Shown one piece after another: positions 27,850 through 36,770 of a stretch of DNA of 64,000 nt. Both the position numbers and the translations under genes were made by a program. How positions within the stretch are numbered: position 1 is the first letter of the stretch; every line of letters begins with the position of its first letter. The DNA is from Sphingomonas sp. CCH21-G11 (GTDB lineage: Bacteria > Pseudomonadota > Alphaproteobacteria > Sphingomonadales > Sphingomonadaceae), in contig NZ_LSHX01000028.1 in assembly GCF_001555965.1 (NCBI RefSeq), positions 1-64,000 on the forward strand. The letters are read 5' to 3'. Below the pieces are notes generated by a model. That model worked only from the letters and a program-made list of their open reading frames with translations, was not told the origin of the DNA and ran no database searches.

Positions 27850-29298
27850 ATGGCCAGCCGTCCGCTCACCCTTTACGAGAAAATCTGGGCCGATCATGTC
27901 GTCGAACGGCGCGATGACGGCACCTGCCTGATCTATATCGACCGGCATCTGGTGCACGAAGTCACCAGCCCCCAGGCGTTCGAGGGGTTGCGCAGCGCCG
28001 GACGGCCGGTCCGCCGCCCCGACCTGACGCTGGCGGTACCCGACCATAATCTGCCGACTACCGCGCGCGTCGATGCCGCGGGCCAGCCGATCCCGATCGC
28101 CGACGCGGCCAGCCGCGAGCAGCTCGCCGCGCTGCGCCGCAACGCGCCCGAATTCGGCATCCGCTATATCGACGCGACCGCGCGCGAGCAGGGCATCGTC
28201 CATGTCGTCGGCCCCGAACAGGGCTTCACACTGCCCGGCACCACGCTTGTCTGCGGCGACAGCCACACCGCGGCACACGGGGCGCTGGGCGCGCTCGCCT
28301 TCGGCATCGGGACCAGCGAGGTCGAGCATGTGCTCGCCACCCAGACGCTGCTGCTCACCCCGTCGCGGACGATGGAAGTTCGCGTCGACGGCACGCTCGG
28401 CTTCGGCGTCACCGCCAAGGACGTCATCCTGACGATCATCGGCCGCATCGGGGCGGCGGGCGGCACCGGCCATGTCATCGAATATACCGGCGAGGTGATC
28501 CGCGACCTGTCGATCGAGGGGCGGCTGACCATCGCCAACATGTCGATCGAGGGGGGCGCGCGCGCCGGGCTGATCGCGCCCGATGACAAGACCTTCGCCT
28601 ATCTGAAGGGTCGCCCGCTGGCGCCGACCGGCGATGACTGGGACCGCGCGGTCGCCTATTGGCGCACGCTGCCGACCGATGCGGGTGCGCGGTATGACCG
28701 CACGGTGCACATCGACGCGAGCGACATCGCGCCGGCGCTGACCTGGGGCACCAGTCCGGAGGATGTCGTGCCGATCACCGGCGCGGTGCCCGATCCCGAC
28801 AGCTTCGCCGATCCCGCCAAGCGCGAGGCGGCGCGCAAGTCGCTCGCCTATATGGGGCTGACGCCGGGCACGCGGATGCAGGACATCGCGGTCGAGCACA
28901 TCTTCATCGGCAGCTGCACCAACAGCCGGATCGAGGATCTGCGCGCCGCCGCCGCGGTGTTGCGCGGTCGCCGCATCGCCGACGGCATCCGCCAGGCGCT
29001 GGTCGTGCCGGGATCCGGGCTGGTCAAGCATCAGGCCGAGGCCGAGGGGCTCGATCGCATCTTTACCGATGCGGGCTTTGAATGGCGCGAGCCGGGATGT
29101 TCGATGTGCCTGGGCATGAACCCGGACAAGGTGCCGCCGGGCGAAAGATGCGCTTCCACCTCGAATCGCAATTTCGTAGGACGGCAGGGGCCGGGCGCGC
29201 GAACCCATCTGGTTTCGCCCGTGATGGCCGCGGCGGCGGCGGTGACAGGCCGGCTGACCGATGTGCGCGACCTGGCTCGCGCGGGTGAAGGGGAGTGA
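27850..29298 (+). CDS. leuC: 3-isopropylmalate dehydratase large subunit
   Basis: Isomerises 2- and 3-isopropylmalate in leucine synthesis with LeuD; an aconitase-family 4Fe-4S enzyme of 482 residues. Cluster cysteines are seen in [12 protein letters not shown] and [22 protein letters not shown] and EHVLATQTL are also conserved. The start at 27850 ([17 protein letters not shown]) matches the family; an in-frame ATG at 27832 is possible. Unusually, leuD is not next: a micro-gene, a palindromic repeat and a lactonase gene intervene. Confidence 0.96.
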   Translation: MASRPLTLYEKIWADHVVERRDDGTCLIYIDRHLVHEVTSPQAFEGLRSAGRPVRRPDLTLAVPDHNLPTTARVDAAGQPIPIADAASREQLAALRRNAPEFGIRYIDATAREQGIVHVVGPEQGFTLPGTTLVCGDSHTAAHGALGALAFGIGTSEVEHVLATQTLLLTPSRTMEVRVDGTLGFGVTAKDVILTIIGRIGAAGGTGHVIEYTGEVIRDLSIEGRLTIANMSIEGGARAGLIAPDDKTFAYLKGRPLAPTGDDWDRAVAYWRTLPTDAGARYDRTVHIDASDIAPALTWGTSPEDVVPITGAVPDPDSFADPAKREAARKSLAYMGLTPGTRMQDIAVEHIFIGSCTNSRIEDLRAAAAVLRGRRIADGIRQALVVPGSGLVKHQAEAEGLDRIFTDAGFEWREPGCSMCLGMNPDKVPPGERCASTSNRNFVGRQGPGARTHLVSPVMAAAAAVTGRLTDVRDLARAGEGE

Positions 29299-29302
29299 AG
29301 GC

Positions 29303-29443
29303 ATGAAACGGGTCATGGTGCTGCTGTTCGCGGGCACGATCATCAGCGGGCTGGCGGCGGCCTATGCCGGCTATGCCGGGACGGTGAAGCGTGGCGAGCT
29401 TCGCGAGACCGGGCGGCAGACAGGCGACAGCGCCGAGCTGTGA
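29303..29443 (+). CDS. small membrane protein between leuC and leuD
   Basis: A 46-residue product starting 4 bases after the leuC stop. One transmembrane helix (MVLLFAGTIISGLAAAYAGYAG) is followed by a short charged tail (KRGELRETGRQTGDSAEL). GAAGG overlaps the end of leuC as the likely Shine-Dalgarno. Function unknown. Its position within the leucine genes suggests co-transcription. Confidence 0.62.
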   Translation: MKRVMVLLFAGTIISGLAAAYAGYAGTVKRGELRETGRQTGDSAEL

Positions 29444-29504
29444 GCCGACGATGAGCAAGTTGAGATGACAAGCAGGGCGCAGTGTCCAGGGGCGCTTATC
29501 CCTA

Positions 29505-29625
29505 CCCGCTTATCCTGAGTAGCCGCTGAGCGAAGCCGAAGCGGCGTATCGAAAGACACAGAGCGCGTGCGCGTCCTTCGATACGGGCCTTCGCCTCCGC
29601 TCAGACCCTACTCAGGATGAGCGGG
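29505..29625. repeat. 121-base palindromic intergenic repeat (REP-like)
   Basis: Outer arms 29505-29522 and 29608-29625 are inverted copies (one mismatch) of CCCGCTTATCCTGAGTAG. An inner pair GTATCGAAAG / CTTCGATAC extends the fold into one long imperfect stem-loop. The CCTGAGTAGCCGCTGAGCGAA type of sequence is the style of repeated extragenic palindromes in sphingomonads. It lies between the leuC micro-gene and the lactonase gene. Confidence 0.75.
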
Positions 29626-29685
29626 AAGTCTTTGCAGTGGTTCCCCCCATTTTACCATCTGCCACACACCAACAGGAGAATGACC

Positions 29686-30543
29686 ATGCGGCACATCGCG
29701 ACCTCCACGCTCGGCACCCTCGCCGCGCTGGCACTTGCCGCGCCGCTGGCCGGGCAGACCACGGCACCTCCCGCCGCTCCCGCCCCGGTCAAGCTGTGGC
29801 GGCTCGATTGCGGCAGCGTCGTCGCCAACAATCTCAACGTCTTTTCCGACACCCAGGCCTATACCGGCCAGTCGAAGCGGCTGACGTCGAGCTGCTATCT
29901 GATCCAGCATGGCGCCGACTATCTGCTGTGGGACACCGGCCTGCCCGCGGCGCTCAAGGGCGCGGCGATCGACCCCAAGGCACCGATCGCCGCCACCGTG
30001 ACCAAAACGGTGGTCGAGCAGCTTGCCGAGCTTGGCGTGCAGCCGGACGCGGTCAAGATGGTCGGCATCAGCCATTATCACTATGACCATATCGGCCAGG
30101 CGGGCAGCTTCCCCGCCGCGACGCTGATGATCGGCAAGGGCGATTTCGATGCGCTGAAGGCCGGTGCGCCCGGCACCAACCCCGCCCCCGTCGCCAACTG
30201 GATCACTGGCACCGGCAAGGCCGAGCCGATCAGCGGCGACAAGGACGTGTTCGGCGACGGCAGCGTCGTCATGCTCAACCTGCCGGGCCATACGCCGGGC
30301 CATCACGGGCTGCTGGTGCGCCTCGCCGGCGGCAAGCGGTTCCTGCTGACCGGCGACCTCAGCCATTTCCAGGAAAATTACGACAGCGACGGCGTGCCCA
30401 CCTTCAACACCGACCGCGCCGATACGCTCGCCTCGATCCACCGGTTCAAGGCGATGGCGAAGAATCTGAAGGCCACCGTCATCATCCAGCACGAGCCCGC
30501 CGACATCGCCAAGCTGCCCGCCTTCCCCCGGGCGGCCGAGTGA
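29686..30543 (+). CDS. exported N-acyl-homoserine-lactonase-like metallo-beta-lactamase
   Basis: A 285-residue metallo-beta-lactamase-fold hydrolase of the AiiA-like N-acyl homoserine lactonase group. It has a Sec-type signal (about residues 1-25, ending near AGQTT), the zinc motif [10 protein letters not shown] (HxHxDH), a later His in [10 protein letters not shown], Asp in LLTGDLSH and a final His in IIQHEP. It would open lactone rings of quorum signals or other lactones in the periplasm or outside (inferred). ATG 29686 is preferred to 29680 because AGGAG is 7 bases upstream. Its stop overlaps the leuD start region (TGATG). Confidence 0.83.
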   Translation: MRHIATSTLGTLAALALAAPLAGQTTAPPAAPAPVKLWRLDCGSVVANNLNVFSDTQAYTGQSKRLTSSCYLIQHGADYLLWDTGLPAALKGAAIDPKAPIAATVTKTVVEQLAELGVQPDAVKMVGISHYHYDHIGQAGSFPAATLMIGKGDFDALKAGAPGTNPAPVANWITGTGKAEPISGDKDVFGDGSVVMLNLPGHTPGHHGLLVRLAGGKRFLLTGDLSHFQENYDSDGVPTFNTDRADTLASIHRFKAMAKNLKATVIIQHEPADIAKLPAFPRAAE

Positions 30544-31172
30544 TGGAGCCGGTCCGCACCGTCGCCGGGCGCGCCTATCCCTGGGGCGCGAGCAATGTCG
30601 ACACCGACGTCATCATCCCCGCCGAATGGCTGAAGACGATTACCCGGTCGGGCCTGGCCAAGGGCGCGTTCCAGACCGTGCGCGCCGAGCCCGGCAACGT
30701 CTTCGATGATCCCGAATATGCCGGCGCGCCGATCCTGATCGCGGGTGACAATTTCGGCTGCGGCTCCAGCCGCGAGCACGCCGCCTGGGCGCTCAACGAC
30801 ATGGGCGTGCGCGCGGTGATCGCGCCCAGCTTTTCCGACATCTTTGCCGGCAACGCCTTCAAGAACGGGATCGTCACCGTCGCCTTGCCGCAGGAAGCGA
30901 TCGACCGGCTGATCGAGGTCGCCCGTACTCAGCCGATCACTGTCGATCTGGAGACGATGACCGTCACCACGCCCTTTCAGGACCGCTTCGCCTTCACCCT
31001 CGACCCGTTTCGCCGCCAATGCCTGATGGAAGGGCTGGACGAAATCGCGCTGACCCTGTCAAAGGATACCGCGATTTCGAAATATGAATCCGCGGTCGCC
31101 GATGCACGCCCGTGGATCGGCAGGAGAGGCGGACATGCGGGCATTGTTGTCGAAGGAACCGGGCGGACCTGA
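30543..31172 (+). CDS. leuD: 3-isopropylmalate dehydratase small subunit
   Basis: A 209-residue partner of LeuC. It has [15 protein letters not shown] at the start and the swivel-domain motif [18 protein letters not shown]. The ATG overlaps the lactonase stop as TGATG, indicating translational coupling. The C-terminus overlaps the start of the quinone oxidoreductase gene by 38 bases. Confidence 0.95.
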   Translation: MEPVRTVAGRAYPWGASNVDTDVIIPAEWLKTITRSGLAKGAFQTVRAEPGNVFDDPEYAGAPILIAGDNFGCGSSREHAAWALNDMGVRAVIAPSFSDIFAGNAFKNGIVTVALPQEAIDRLIEVARTQPITVDLETMTVTTPFQDRFAFTLDPFRRQCLMEGLDEIALTLSKDTAISKYESAVADARPWIGRRGGHAGIVVEGTGRT

Positions 31173-32136
31173 AACCCTGGAACTGGCCGAGCTGCCCGAT
31201 CCGGTCGCGGGCGCGGGGCAAGTGGTGGTCGATGTCCGCGCCTGTGCGATCAACTATCCCGACGTCCTGATCATCGAGGACAAATATCAGTTCAAGCCGC
31301 CCCGCCCCTTTGCACCGGGCAGCGAGATTGCGGGCGTCGTCTCGTCGGTCGGCGAGGGTGTGACCGGCTGGGCGGTCGGCGACCGGGTGATTTCGACCGT
31401 CGGCCATGGCGGGCTGGTCGAACGCATGGCGATCGACGCAAGCCGCCTCTATCGCCTGCCCGACGCGCGCGGTTTCGAGGACGGCGCGGCGCTGCTCCTC
31501 ACCTATGCGACCACCATCCACGCCTTGCTCGACCGCGGGCATCTGAAGGCCGGCGACACGTTGCTGGTGCTCGGCGCTGCGGGGGGTGTCGGGCTGGCGG
31601 CGGTGGAGCTCGGCAAGGCATTCGGCGCACGCGTCGTCGCGGCGGTGTCGAGCGACGCCAAGGCCGACGCCGCCCGCGCGGCCGGTGCGGACGAGGTCAT
31701 CGTCTATGCCCGCGCGCCGTTCGACAAGGACCAGTCGAAGGCGCTGGCCGACCAGTTCAAGGCCGCGACCGGCCCCGGCGGCGCGAACGTCATCTATGAT
31801 CCGGTCGGCGGCGACTATGCCGAACCTGCGCTGCGCTCGATCGCGTGGGAGGGGCGCTATCTGGTCGTCGGCTTCCCCGCCGGCATCCCGCGGCTGCCGC
31901 TCAACCTGACGCTGCTCAAAAGCTGCGACGTGTGCGGCGTGTTCTGGGGCGCGTTCGCCGCGCGCGATCCCGCCGCCAACCAGGCGCATGTCGATCACCT
32001 GTTCCGGCTGTGGGCGGACGGCAGGATCAGCCCGCGCGTCACCGACATCTTCGACTTCGCCGAGGGCGGCCGGGCGATCGCGAAGATGGCGTCGCGCGAC
32101 GCGATCGGCAAGCTGGTGGTCCGCGTCGGCGGCTGA
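31135..32136 (+). CDS. NADPH:quinone oxidoreductase family protein (zinc-free MDR)
   Basis: A 333-residue medium-chain reductase. N-terminal GroES-like domain ([36 protein letters not shown]), then nucleotide-binding [23 protein letters not shown]. No structural zinc cysteines are seen, placing it with QOR/crotonase-type reductases. Substrate uncertain (quinone or enoyl-CoA). The start at 31135 has AGGAGAGG upstream and overlaps leuD by 38 bases. Confidence 0.9.
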   Translation: MRALLSKEPGGPETLELAELPDPVAGAGQVVVDVRACAINYPDVLIIEDKYQFKPPRPFAPGSEIAGVVSSVGEGVTGWAVGDRVISTVGHGGLVERMAIDASRLYRLPDARGFEDGAALLLTYATTIHALLDRGHLKAGDTLLVLGAAGGVGLAAVELGKAFGARVVAAVSSDAKADAARAAGADEVIVYARAPFDKDQSKALADQFKAATGPGGANVIYDPVGGDYAEPALRSIAWEGRYLVVGFPAGIPRLPLNLTLLKSCDVCGVFWGAFAARDPAANQAHVDHLFRLWADGRISPRVTDIFDFAEGGRAIAKMASRDAIGKLVVRVGG

Positions 32137-32174
32137 GGCGTGGTCTAAAGTCCTCGCCATTTCAATGATTTTAC

Positions 32175-32279
32175 CGTCACCCCGGCCTTGCGCCGGGGTC
32201 CCGCTGCCTGATCGGCGCGAGAAACAGCGGGACCCCGGCTCAAGGCTCTCCTGAGCTTGTCGAAGGGCCCGGGGTGACG
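32175..32279. repeat. nested inverted repeat, intergenic
   Basis: Outer arms CGTCACCCCGG (32175-32185) and CCGGGGTGACG (32269-32279) enclose a second perfect 14-bp pair, CCGGGGTCCCGCTG (32193-32206) and CAGCGGGACCCCGG (32225-32238). This is an extragenic palindrome of another family than the one at 29.5 kb. It sits between convergently unrelated, same-strand genes and may also stop transcription after the quinone oxidoreductase gene. Confidence 0.72.
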
Positions 32280-32380
32280 AAAAGCGCGGGTCACCCTCTA
32301 ACCACCCACGCGCCGTTGCGCTTCTCCGGCACGGTGCCTATTTCCGGGGCGGAACATCCATCATGGGGCGCTGCTGACCG

Positions 32381-32704
32381 ATGACCACTTTTGACGACCG
32401 CGAACGGGCTTTCGAGGCGAAATTCGCCCGCGACGAGGAGATGCTGTTCCGCGTGCACGCGCGGCGCAACCGCCTGGTCGGGCAATGGGCCGCGCAGCAG
32501 ATGAAGCTGACGCGCGAGGAAGCCGAAGCCTATGCGACCGCGGTCGTCCAGGCCGATTTCGAGGAAGCCGGCGACGAGGATGTGGTGCGCAAGCTGATCG
32601 CCGACCTGACCGCCGCCGGCGTCGCGATCGACGATGCGACGGTGCGCGCGGCGCTGGCCGACATGGAGGTCGAAGCCCGCCGCCAGCTGATGGAAGCCAA
32701 ATAG
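32381..32704 (+). CDS. F1-ATPase zeta-type inhibitor subunit (DUF1476)
   Basis: A 107-residue, mostly helical charged protein starting MTTFDDRERAFEAKFARDEEMLFRVHARRN, the signature of alphaproteobacterial DUF1476. In Paracoccus the homologue is the zeta subunit that blocks ATP hydrolysis by F1FO-ATP synthase through its N-terminal region. Cytoplasmic. It is followed 2 bases later by bolA. Confidence 0.92.
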   Translation: MTTFDDRERAFEAKFARDEEMLFRVHARRNRLVGQWAAQQMKLTREEAEAYATAVVQADFEEAGDEDVVRKLIADLTAAGVAIDDATVRAALADMEVEARRQLMEAK

Positions 32705-32706
32705 CC

Positions 32707-32946
32707 ATGCCGATGGCGGCCGCAGAGATCGAGGCGCTGATCGTCGCGGGCATTCCCGATGCTCGGGTCGAGATCACCGACCTTGCCGGCGACGGCGATC
32801 ATTATGCCGCGCGCGTCGTCAGCGAAACCTTTCGGGGGCTGCCCCGGATCAAGCAGCACCAGGCCGTCTATGCGGCGCTGGGCGGGCGGATGGGCGGCGT
32901 GCTGCACGCGCTGCAACTGACCACCGCCGCGCCGGTACAGGAGTGA
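32707..32946 (+). CDS. BolA-family protein
   Basis: A 79-residue BolA/IbaG-like protein containing DGDHYAARVVSETFRGLPRIKQHQAVYAAL, with the family's GxxRVxxHRxVYxxL-type core and a conserved His for a glutaredoxin-bridged 2Fe-2S cluster. Immediately followed by the monothiol glutaredoxin gene; BolA and Grx4 are known to form such complexes in iron-sulfur trafficking. Confidence 0.93.
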   Translation: MPMAAAEIEALIVAGIPDARVEITDLAGDGDHYAARVVSETFRGLPRIKQHQAVYAALGGRMGGVLHALQLTTAAPVQE

Positions 32947-32952
32947 AGTGAC

Positions 32953-33276
32953 ATGACCGACGACGCACAGGCCCGGATCGACGGGATCGTGAAGACCAAT
33001 GACGTGGTGCTGTTCATGAAGGGCAGCCCGCTATTTCCCCAATGCGGCTTTTCCAGCCGCGCGGTCGCCATCCTCCAGCATCTCGACACGCCGTTTGAAA
33101 GCGTCGACGTGCTCCAGGATCAGGGCATCCGCCAGGGGATCAAGGAATATTCCGACTGGCCGACCATCCCCCAGCTCTATGTGAAGGGCGAGTTCGTCGG
33201 CGGCTCCGACATCATGATGGAAATGTACGAATCGGGCGAGCTCGCCGAGCTGCTCGGCGCGAAGGCGCAGGGCTGA
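32953..33276 (+). CDS. grxD: monothiol glutaredoxin, Grx4 family
   Basis: A 107-residue glutaredoxin with a monothiol active site (CGFS in [10 protein letters not shown]) and glutathione-binding [19 protein letters not shown]. It carries and transfers 2Fe-2S clusters together with BolA, the gene 6 bases upstream. Cytoplasmic. Confidence 0.96.
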   Translation: MTDDAQARIDGIVKTNDVVLFMKGSPLFPQCGFSSRAVAILQHLDTPFESVDVLQDQGIRQGIKEYSDWPTIPQLYVKGEFVGGSDIMMEMYESGELAELLGAKAQG

Positions 33277-33595
33277 ACGTACCCGCCTGCTCCGGCGGGC
33301 GCTTGATCGTCGAATGAAGCGGGATGGCGGGCCGATACGGAGATCGGGGGGGCATCGGCCCGCCGGATTGAAGCCGTCCTTGCGCTCGGCTGTCCCCCTG
33401 TCCCGCACCATCCGTGCCAATTGGCACGAATGACGGCCAGATGCGGTTTGCGATCGTTAACGCCCCGCCCGGCCGTGCCCCGGCTGTAAACCCCACCGAC
33501 AGCGCCTCCCGAACCGCCGCGACTGACCCCCGGCCCTGCCGTTCGTCGCCATCCGGTCATTTCCCGACCGTTTCGTTCATTCGCGGTTCAGCCGG
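33277..33595. other. intergenic stretch between grxD and the BlaI gene
   Basis: No convincing gene on either strand; open frames here have arginine/proline-rich antisense composition. A small CCCGCC / GGCGGG hairpin (33282-33299) directly after grxD may be a weak terminator. The 3' end leads into the promoter/operator of the BlaI gene. Confidence 0.5.
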
Positions 33596-33634
33596 TTGAC
33601 TACAGATGTAATCAAGACGATTACGGCTGTGGTC
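33596..33634 (+). promoter_or_regulatory. candidate BlaI-type operator/promoter
   Basis: TTGACT (33596-33601) and GATTAC (33619-33624) are separated by 17 bases, as -35/-10-like elements. Overlapping them is the palindrome TACAGATGTA (33601-33610) and a degenerate second copy around TTACGGCTGTGG (33621-33632). TACA-N2-TGTA dyads are the known recognition pattern of BlaI/MecI-family repressors, and the BlaI gene starts 44 bases downstream. Autoregulation is inferred. Confidence 0.65.
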
Positions 33635-33677
33635 GACAGGCCGCGAGTCGATTGGCCGGATGGGGTGAAACGAACAG

Positions 33678-34049
33678 ATGACGCAGGAACGGATCAGCGA
33701 CGCCGAACATAGCGTGATGGAGGTGTTGTGGGACGAAAGTCCGCTCACCGCCCAGGATGTCGTCGACCGCGTCGCGCCGGCGCGCGACTGGACCGCCAAC
33801 ACGGTGAAGACGCTGCTCGGCCGGCTGTTGTCCAAGGGCGTGATCGCGCATGAGGCCGATGGTCGCCGCTACCTCTATCGCCCGCTGGTTGCGCGGGAGG
33901 ATTATGTCGAGGGCGAATCGCGCCGCTTCATCGACCGGCTGTTCGGCGGCCGGCTGACCCCGCTGGTCGCGCACCTCGCCGAGCGCGACGCGCTGACCGA
34001 CCAGGACATTGCCGAGATCGAGGCCCTGCTGAAGGAGCTGAAACAATGA
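33678..34049 (+). CDS. BlaI/MecI/CopY-family transcriptional repressor
   Basis: A 123-residue winged-helix repressor: ISDAEHSVMEVLWDESPLTAQDVVDRV and the recognition region WTANTVKTLLGRLLSKGVIAHEADGRRYLY, then a dimerisation helix region with a likely protease-sensitive linker. It overlaps the following M56 peptidase gene by 4 bases (ATGA). In this family the repressor is removed by proteolysis triggered by the partner peptidase. Confidence 0.93.
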   Translation: MTQERISDAEHSVMEVLWDESPLTAQDVVDRVAPARDWTANTVKTLLGRLLSKGVIAHEADGRRYLYRPLVAREDYVEGESRRFIDRLFGGRLTPLVAHLAERDALTDQDIAEIEALLKELKQ

Positions 34050-35716
34050 TCGCGTGGATCGTCGAGGCGCTGATCGCCTCCAGCCTGCTGATGCTGCTCG
34101 TCCTCGTGCTGCGCGATCCGGTGCGCCGCGCCTTCGGCCCTTCGGTCGCCTATGCGCTGTGGGCGCTGCCGGTGCTGCGGCTGTTCCTGCCGCCCCTGCC
34201 CGGCGACTGGCGGCTCAGCCAGCTGATCGCGCCGGCGGTCAGCGGCATGAGCGACAGCGGCGTCGCGGTCGGCGTGCTCAATCCCGCGCATCTGTCGCTG
34301 GAGCTCGCCCGCCAGTCGATCCTGGACGCGAAGATCGCGATGGCCCACGGCCCGGTCGAGATCGCGGTGCTGCCCCCCGTCGCCACGCCGCAGGGGCCGA
34401 GCATCGCAGTCCTGGTCGGTGCGCTCTGGCTGGTCGGCGCAGTCGCGTTTCTCGCCTATCATCTCGTCTCGCACAGCCGCTTCTGCGCGCGGGTCCATGC
34501 CCAGGCGCGGCGCAAGCGCCTGGTCGCCGACGGACGGGTGACGGTGATCGAGACCGCGGCGACCAGCGGCCCGCTCGCCTTCGGCATCTGGCGCAAATAT
34601 GTCGCCTTTCCGCGCGACTTCGCCGAGCGTTACGATCCGGTCGAGCGCAACCTGGCGCTGGCGCACGAGCTGACCCACCACCAGCGCGGCGACCTCGTCG
34701 CCAACTGGGTGGCGCTGGCGATGCTCGCGCTCCACTGGTTCAACCCGCTGGCCTGGCGCGCGTTCAAGGCGTTCCGCGCCGATCAGGAAATGGCCTGCGA
34801 CGCCTATGTCCTGGCCGGCCGCGCGCCCGACCTGCGCCACGCCTATGGTCGCGCGATCGTCAAATCAGCGCATGGCGGCGCGGTGTCGGCTGCCTGCCAC
34901 CTCCATACCATAAACGACATCAAAGGGAGACTGAAGATGCTGACAAAGCACAGGAAGATGACTCGCGGCCAGCTGGTGGGCGGCACGCTCAGCCTGACGA
35001 CACTGGCGATGGCCGGACTGTTCGTCACCGCGTCCGGCACCGCCGCGGCCGAGCGGGTCCGCGAGCGGGTGAGCGCCACGATCGGCGCCGATCTGACGCG
35101 GCTGTCGGCGGTCGCGCTGCAGTCCGCCCCGCCGGCTCCGCCCGCCCCGGCGGCCGCGCCCGAAGCGACTGAGGCGCCCGAGGCCCCGGAAGCCCCGGAG
35201 AAGATCAAGAAGATCGAGCGCCGCTTCGTCGTGGTCCGCACGCCCGAGGGCGAGGAGCATACGACGTTCATGACCATGGACGGGAAGGACATCGCCGAAC
35301 TGCGCAAGCTGGCGGACTCGGCGGCGCTGAAGGCCGTCGATGCCGAACGGCTCGCCCGGGAAGTGGAACGGAACCTGCCCGAGATCGTCGAACGCGATTG
35401 CGGCAAGGGCAAGGCCCCGGTCATCCACCTGCAAACCGGCGAGGGCGGCGCCAAGAAGCCCGCGACGATCATCTGCAAGGATCGGATCGAGTGGATGGCG
35501 AAGGATGCCGCCGGCAAGGCCGAGCGCACCCGCGTCTTCGCGCTTAATTCGGCGCGCATGGGCATCCAGAGCGCGATGTGGGGCCTGAAGCATGCGCGCA
35601 ACACCATCGAACATCAGTCCGAGCTCAGCGAGGAACAGCGGCGCGAGGCGCTGGCCGGCATCGATCAGGCACTGAAGGAGCTTCAGGCCGAGAAGATCGA
35701 CGGCGACGAGGACTGA
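34046..35716 (+). CDS. BlaR1-like M56 membrane metallopeptidase with atypical C-terminal domain
   Basis: A 556-residue membrane zinc peptidase. Membrane helices lie near residues 3-22, 32-50 and 120-142. The M56 zinc motif HELTHHQRGD is at 207-216, with DQEMACDAYVL further on. A fourth helix (LAMAGLFVTAS) is at about 325-340. Beyond it, instead of a penicillin-binding sensor domain, there is an Ala/Pro/Glu-rich linker (about 350-390) and a charged helical domain (390-556), presumably periplasmic. It probably senses an envelope signal and triggers BlaI cleavage; the ligand is unknown. Confidence 0.88.
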   Translation: MIAWIVEALIASSLLMLLVLVLRDPVRRAFGPSVAYALWALPVLRLFLPPLPGDWRLSQLIAPAVSGMSDSGVAVGVLNPAHLSLELARQSILDAKIAMAHGPVEIAVLPPVATPQGPSIAVLVGALWLVGAVAFLAYHLVSHSRFCARVHAQARRKRLVADGRVTVIETAATSGPLAFGIWRKYVAFPRDFAERYDPVERNLALAHELTHHQRGDLVANWVALAMLALHWFNPLAWRAFKAFRADQEMACDAYVLAGRAPDLRHAYGRAIVKSAHGGAVSAACHLHTINDIKGRLKMLTKHRKMTRGQLVGGTLSLTTLAMAGLFVTASGTAAAERVRERVSATIGADLTRLSAVALQSAPPAPPAPAAAPEATEAPEAPEAPEKIKKIERRFVVVRTPEGEEHTTFMTMDGKDIAELRKLADSAALKAVDAERLAREVERNLPEIVERDCGKGKAPVIHLQTGEGGAKKPATIICKDRIEWMAKDAAGKAERTRVFALNSARMGIQSAMWGLKHARNTIEHQSELSEEQRREALAGIDQALKELQAEKIDGDED

Positions 35717-35793
35717 TCGACACGCTTTCCGCCTCCCCTGGGGAGGGGACAGCGCGGCGGCGGGGCACCCCATGGCCGGCCGTCGTCGCAACC

Positions 35794-35842
35794 GGGGCCG
35801 GCTCCATCTTCCTTCGTGCGCGGAGCCGGCCCCGTCCTTTTT
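35794..35842 (+). terminator. intrinsic terminator of the BlaI/M56 operon
   Basis: A perfect 12-bp stem GGGGCCGGCTCC / GGAGCCGGCCCC with a 16-base loop, followed by GTCC and five T residues. This is the most canonical rho-independent terminator in the window, 77 bases after the M56 gene. Confidence 0.85.
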
Positions 35843-35903
35843 CGCGCGCGCGGCGCGCGGCGCGCCCTTGCCAGCCGCCGGCCGAACGGCCATCTCCGTT
35901 GAT

Positions 35904-36770
35904 ATGAGCGAGCCCCCCTTTGGCGTCGCGGTGCAGGTCGAGCCGCTGGTCGCGCGCGTGCTGGCGCCCAATCCGTCACCCTACACCTATTGGGGTACCC
36001 AGACCTATGTCGTCGGCGCGACCGGTGCCGCCGACGTCGCGGTAATCGATCCGGGTCCTGACGACGCCGCGCACGTCGACGCGATCGTGGCGGCGGCGGG
36101 TTCGCGCCGGATCGCGGCCATCCTGTGCACCCACACCCACCGCGACCACAGCCCCGCCGCCGCCCCGCTGCGCGCGCGGACCGGGGCCGCCATCGTCGGC
36201 TGCGCACCGCTGTCGCTCGACGATGCCGGGCCGCGCGCCGACGCCGCGTTCGACCCGGCCTATGCGCCGGATCGCGTGCTGGCGGATGGCGAGGAGGTGG
36301 CGGGCGACGGCTGGACGCTGCGCGCGGTCGCGACGCCGGGGCACACATCCAACCATCTCTGCTACGCGCTGATCGAAAGCGGCGCGCTGTTCACCGGCGA
36401 TCACGTCATGGCGTGGTCGACCAGCGTCGTCTCGCCGCCGGACGGCGACATGGCGGCCTATATGGCCAGCCTGGAGCGGCTGATGACGCGCGACGACCGC
36501 ATCTATTACCCCGCGCATGGCGACGCGATCGACCGGCCGCAGCGGCTGGTGCGCGGCATGATCGGGCACCGCAAGCAGCGCGAGGGCCAGATCCTGCGCC
36601 TGTTGCGCGACGCGCCCCGCGCCATCCCGGACATGGTGGCGCAGATGTATGCCGGACTCGATCCCCGGCTGCACGGCGCGGCGGGGCGATCGGTGCTCGC
36701 CCACCTGATCGACCTGGAAAATCGCGGGTTGGTGGTCGGACAGGAGGATCGATGGCGGGGGGTCGCGTAA
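35904..36770 (+). CDS. MBL-fold metallo-hydrolase
   Basis: A 288-residue metallo-beta-lactamase-fold enzyme resembling the LACTB2 group: CTHTHRDHSPAA (HxHxDH), a later His in TPGHTSNHL, Asp in FTGDHVMAW and a C-terminal winged-helix-like tail (HLIDLENRGLVV). No signal peptide. Hydrolase or ribonuclease activity is possible; substrate unknown. The start at 35904 follows the operon terminator. Its end overlaps the DUF4230 gene by 19 bases. Confidence 0.88.
   Translation: MSEPPFGVAVQVEPLVARVLAPNPSPYTYWGTQTYVVGATGAADVAVIDPGPDDAAHVDAIVAAAGSRRIAAILCTHTHRDHSPAAAPLRARTGAAIVGCAPLSLDDAGPRADAAFDPAYAPDRVLADGEEVAGDGWTLRAVATPGHTSNHLCYALIESGALFTGDHVMAWSTSVVSPPDGDMAAYMASLERLMTRDDRIYYPAHGDAIDRPQRLVRGMIGHRKQREGQILRLLRDAPRAIPDMVAQMYAGLDPRLHGAAGRSVLAHLIDLENRGLVVGQEDRWRGVA

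Noticed and set aside
27766..29343. 525-codon minus-strand frame opposite leuC
   Set aside because: leuC is unmistakable on the plus strand; the antisense frame shows no recognisable fold.
29686..30543. Antibiotic-resistance beta-lactamase
   Set aside because: The HYHYDHIG context and overall motif order fit AHL-lactonase-like enzymes rather than class B beta-lactamases.
33177..33560. 127-codon minus-strand frame in the grxD-blaI gap
   Set aside because: Gly/Arg/Ala-rich, overlaps grxD in antisense, no Shine-Dalgarno or motif.
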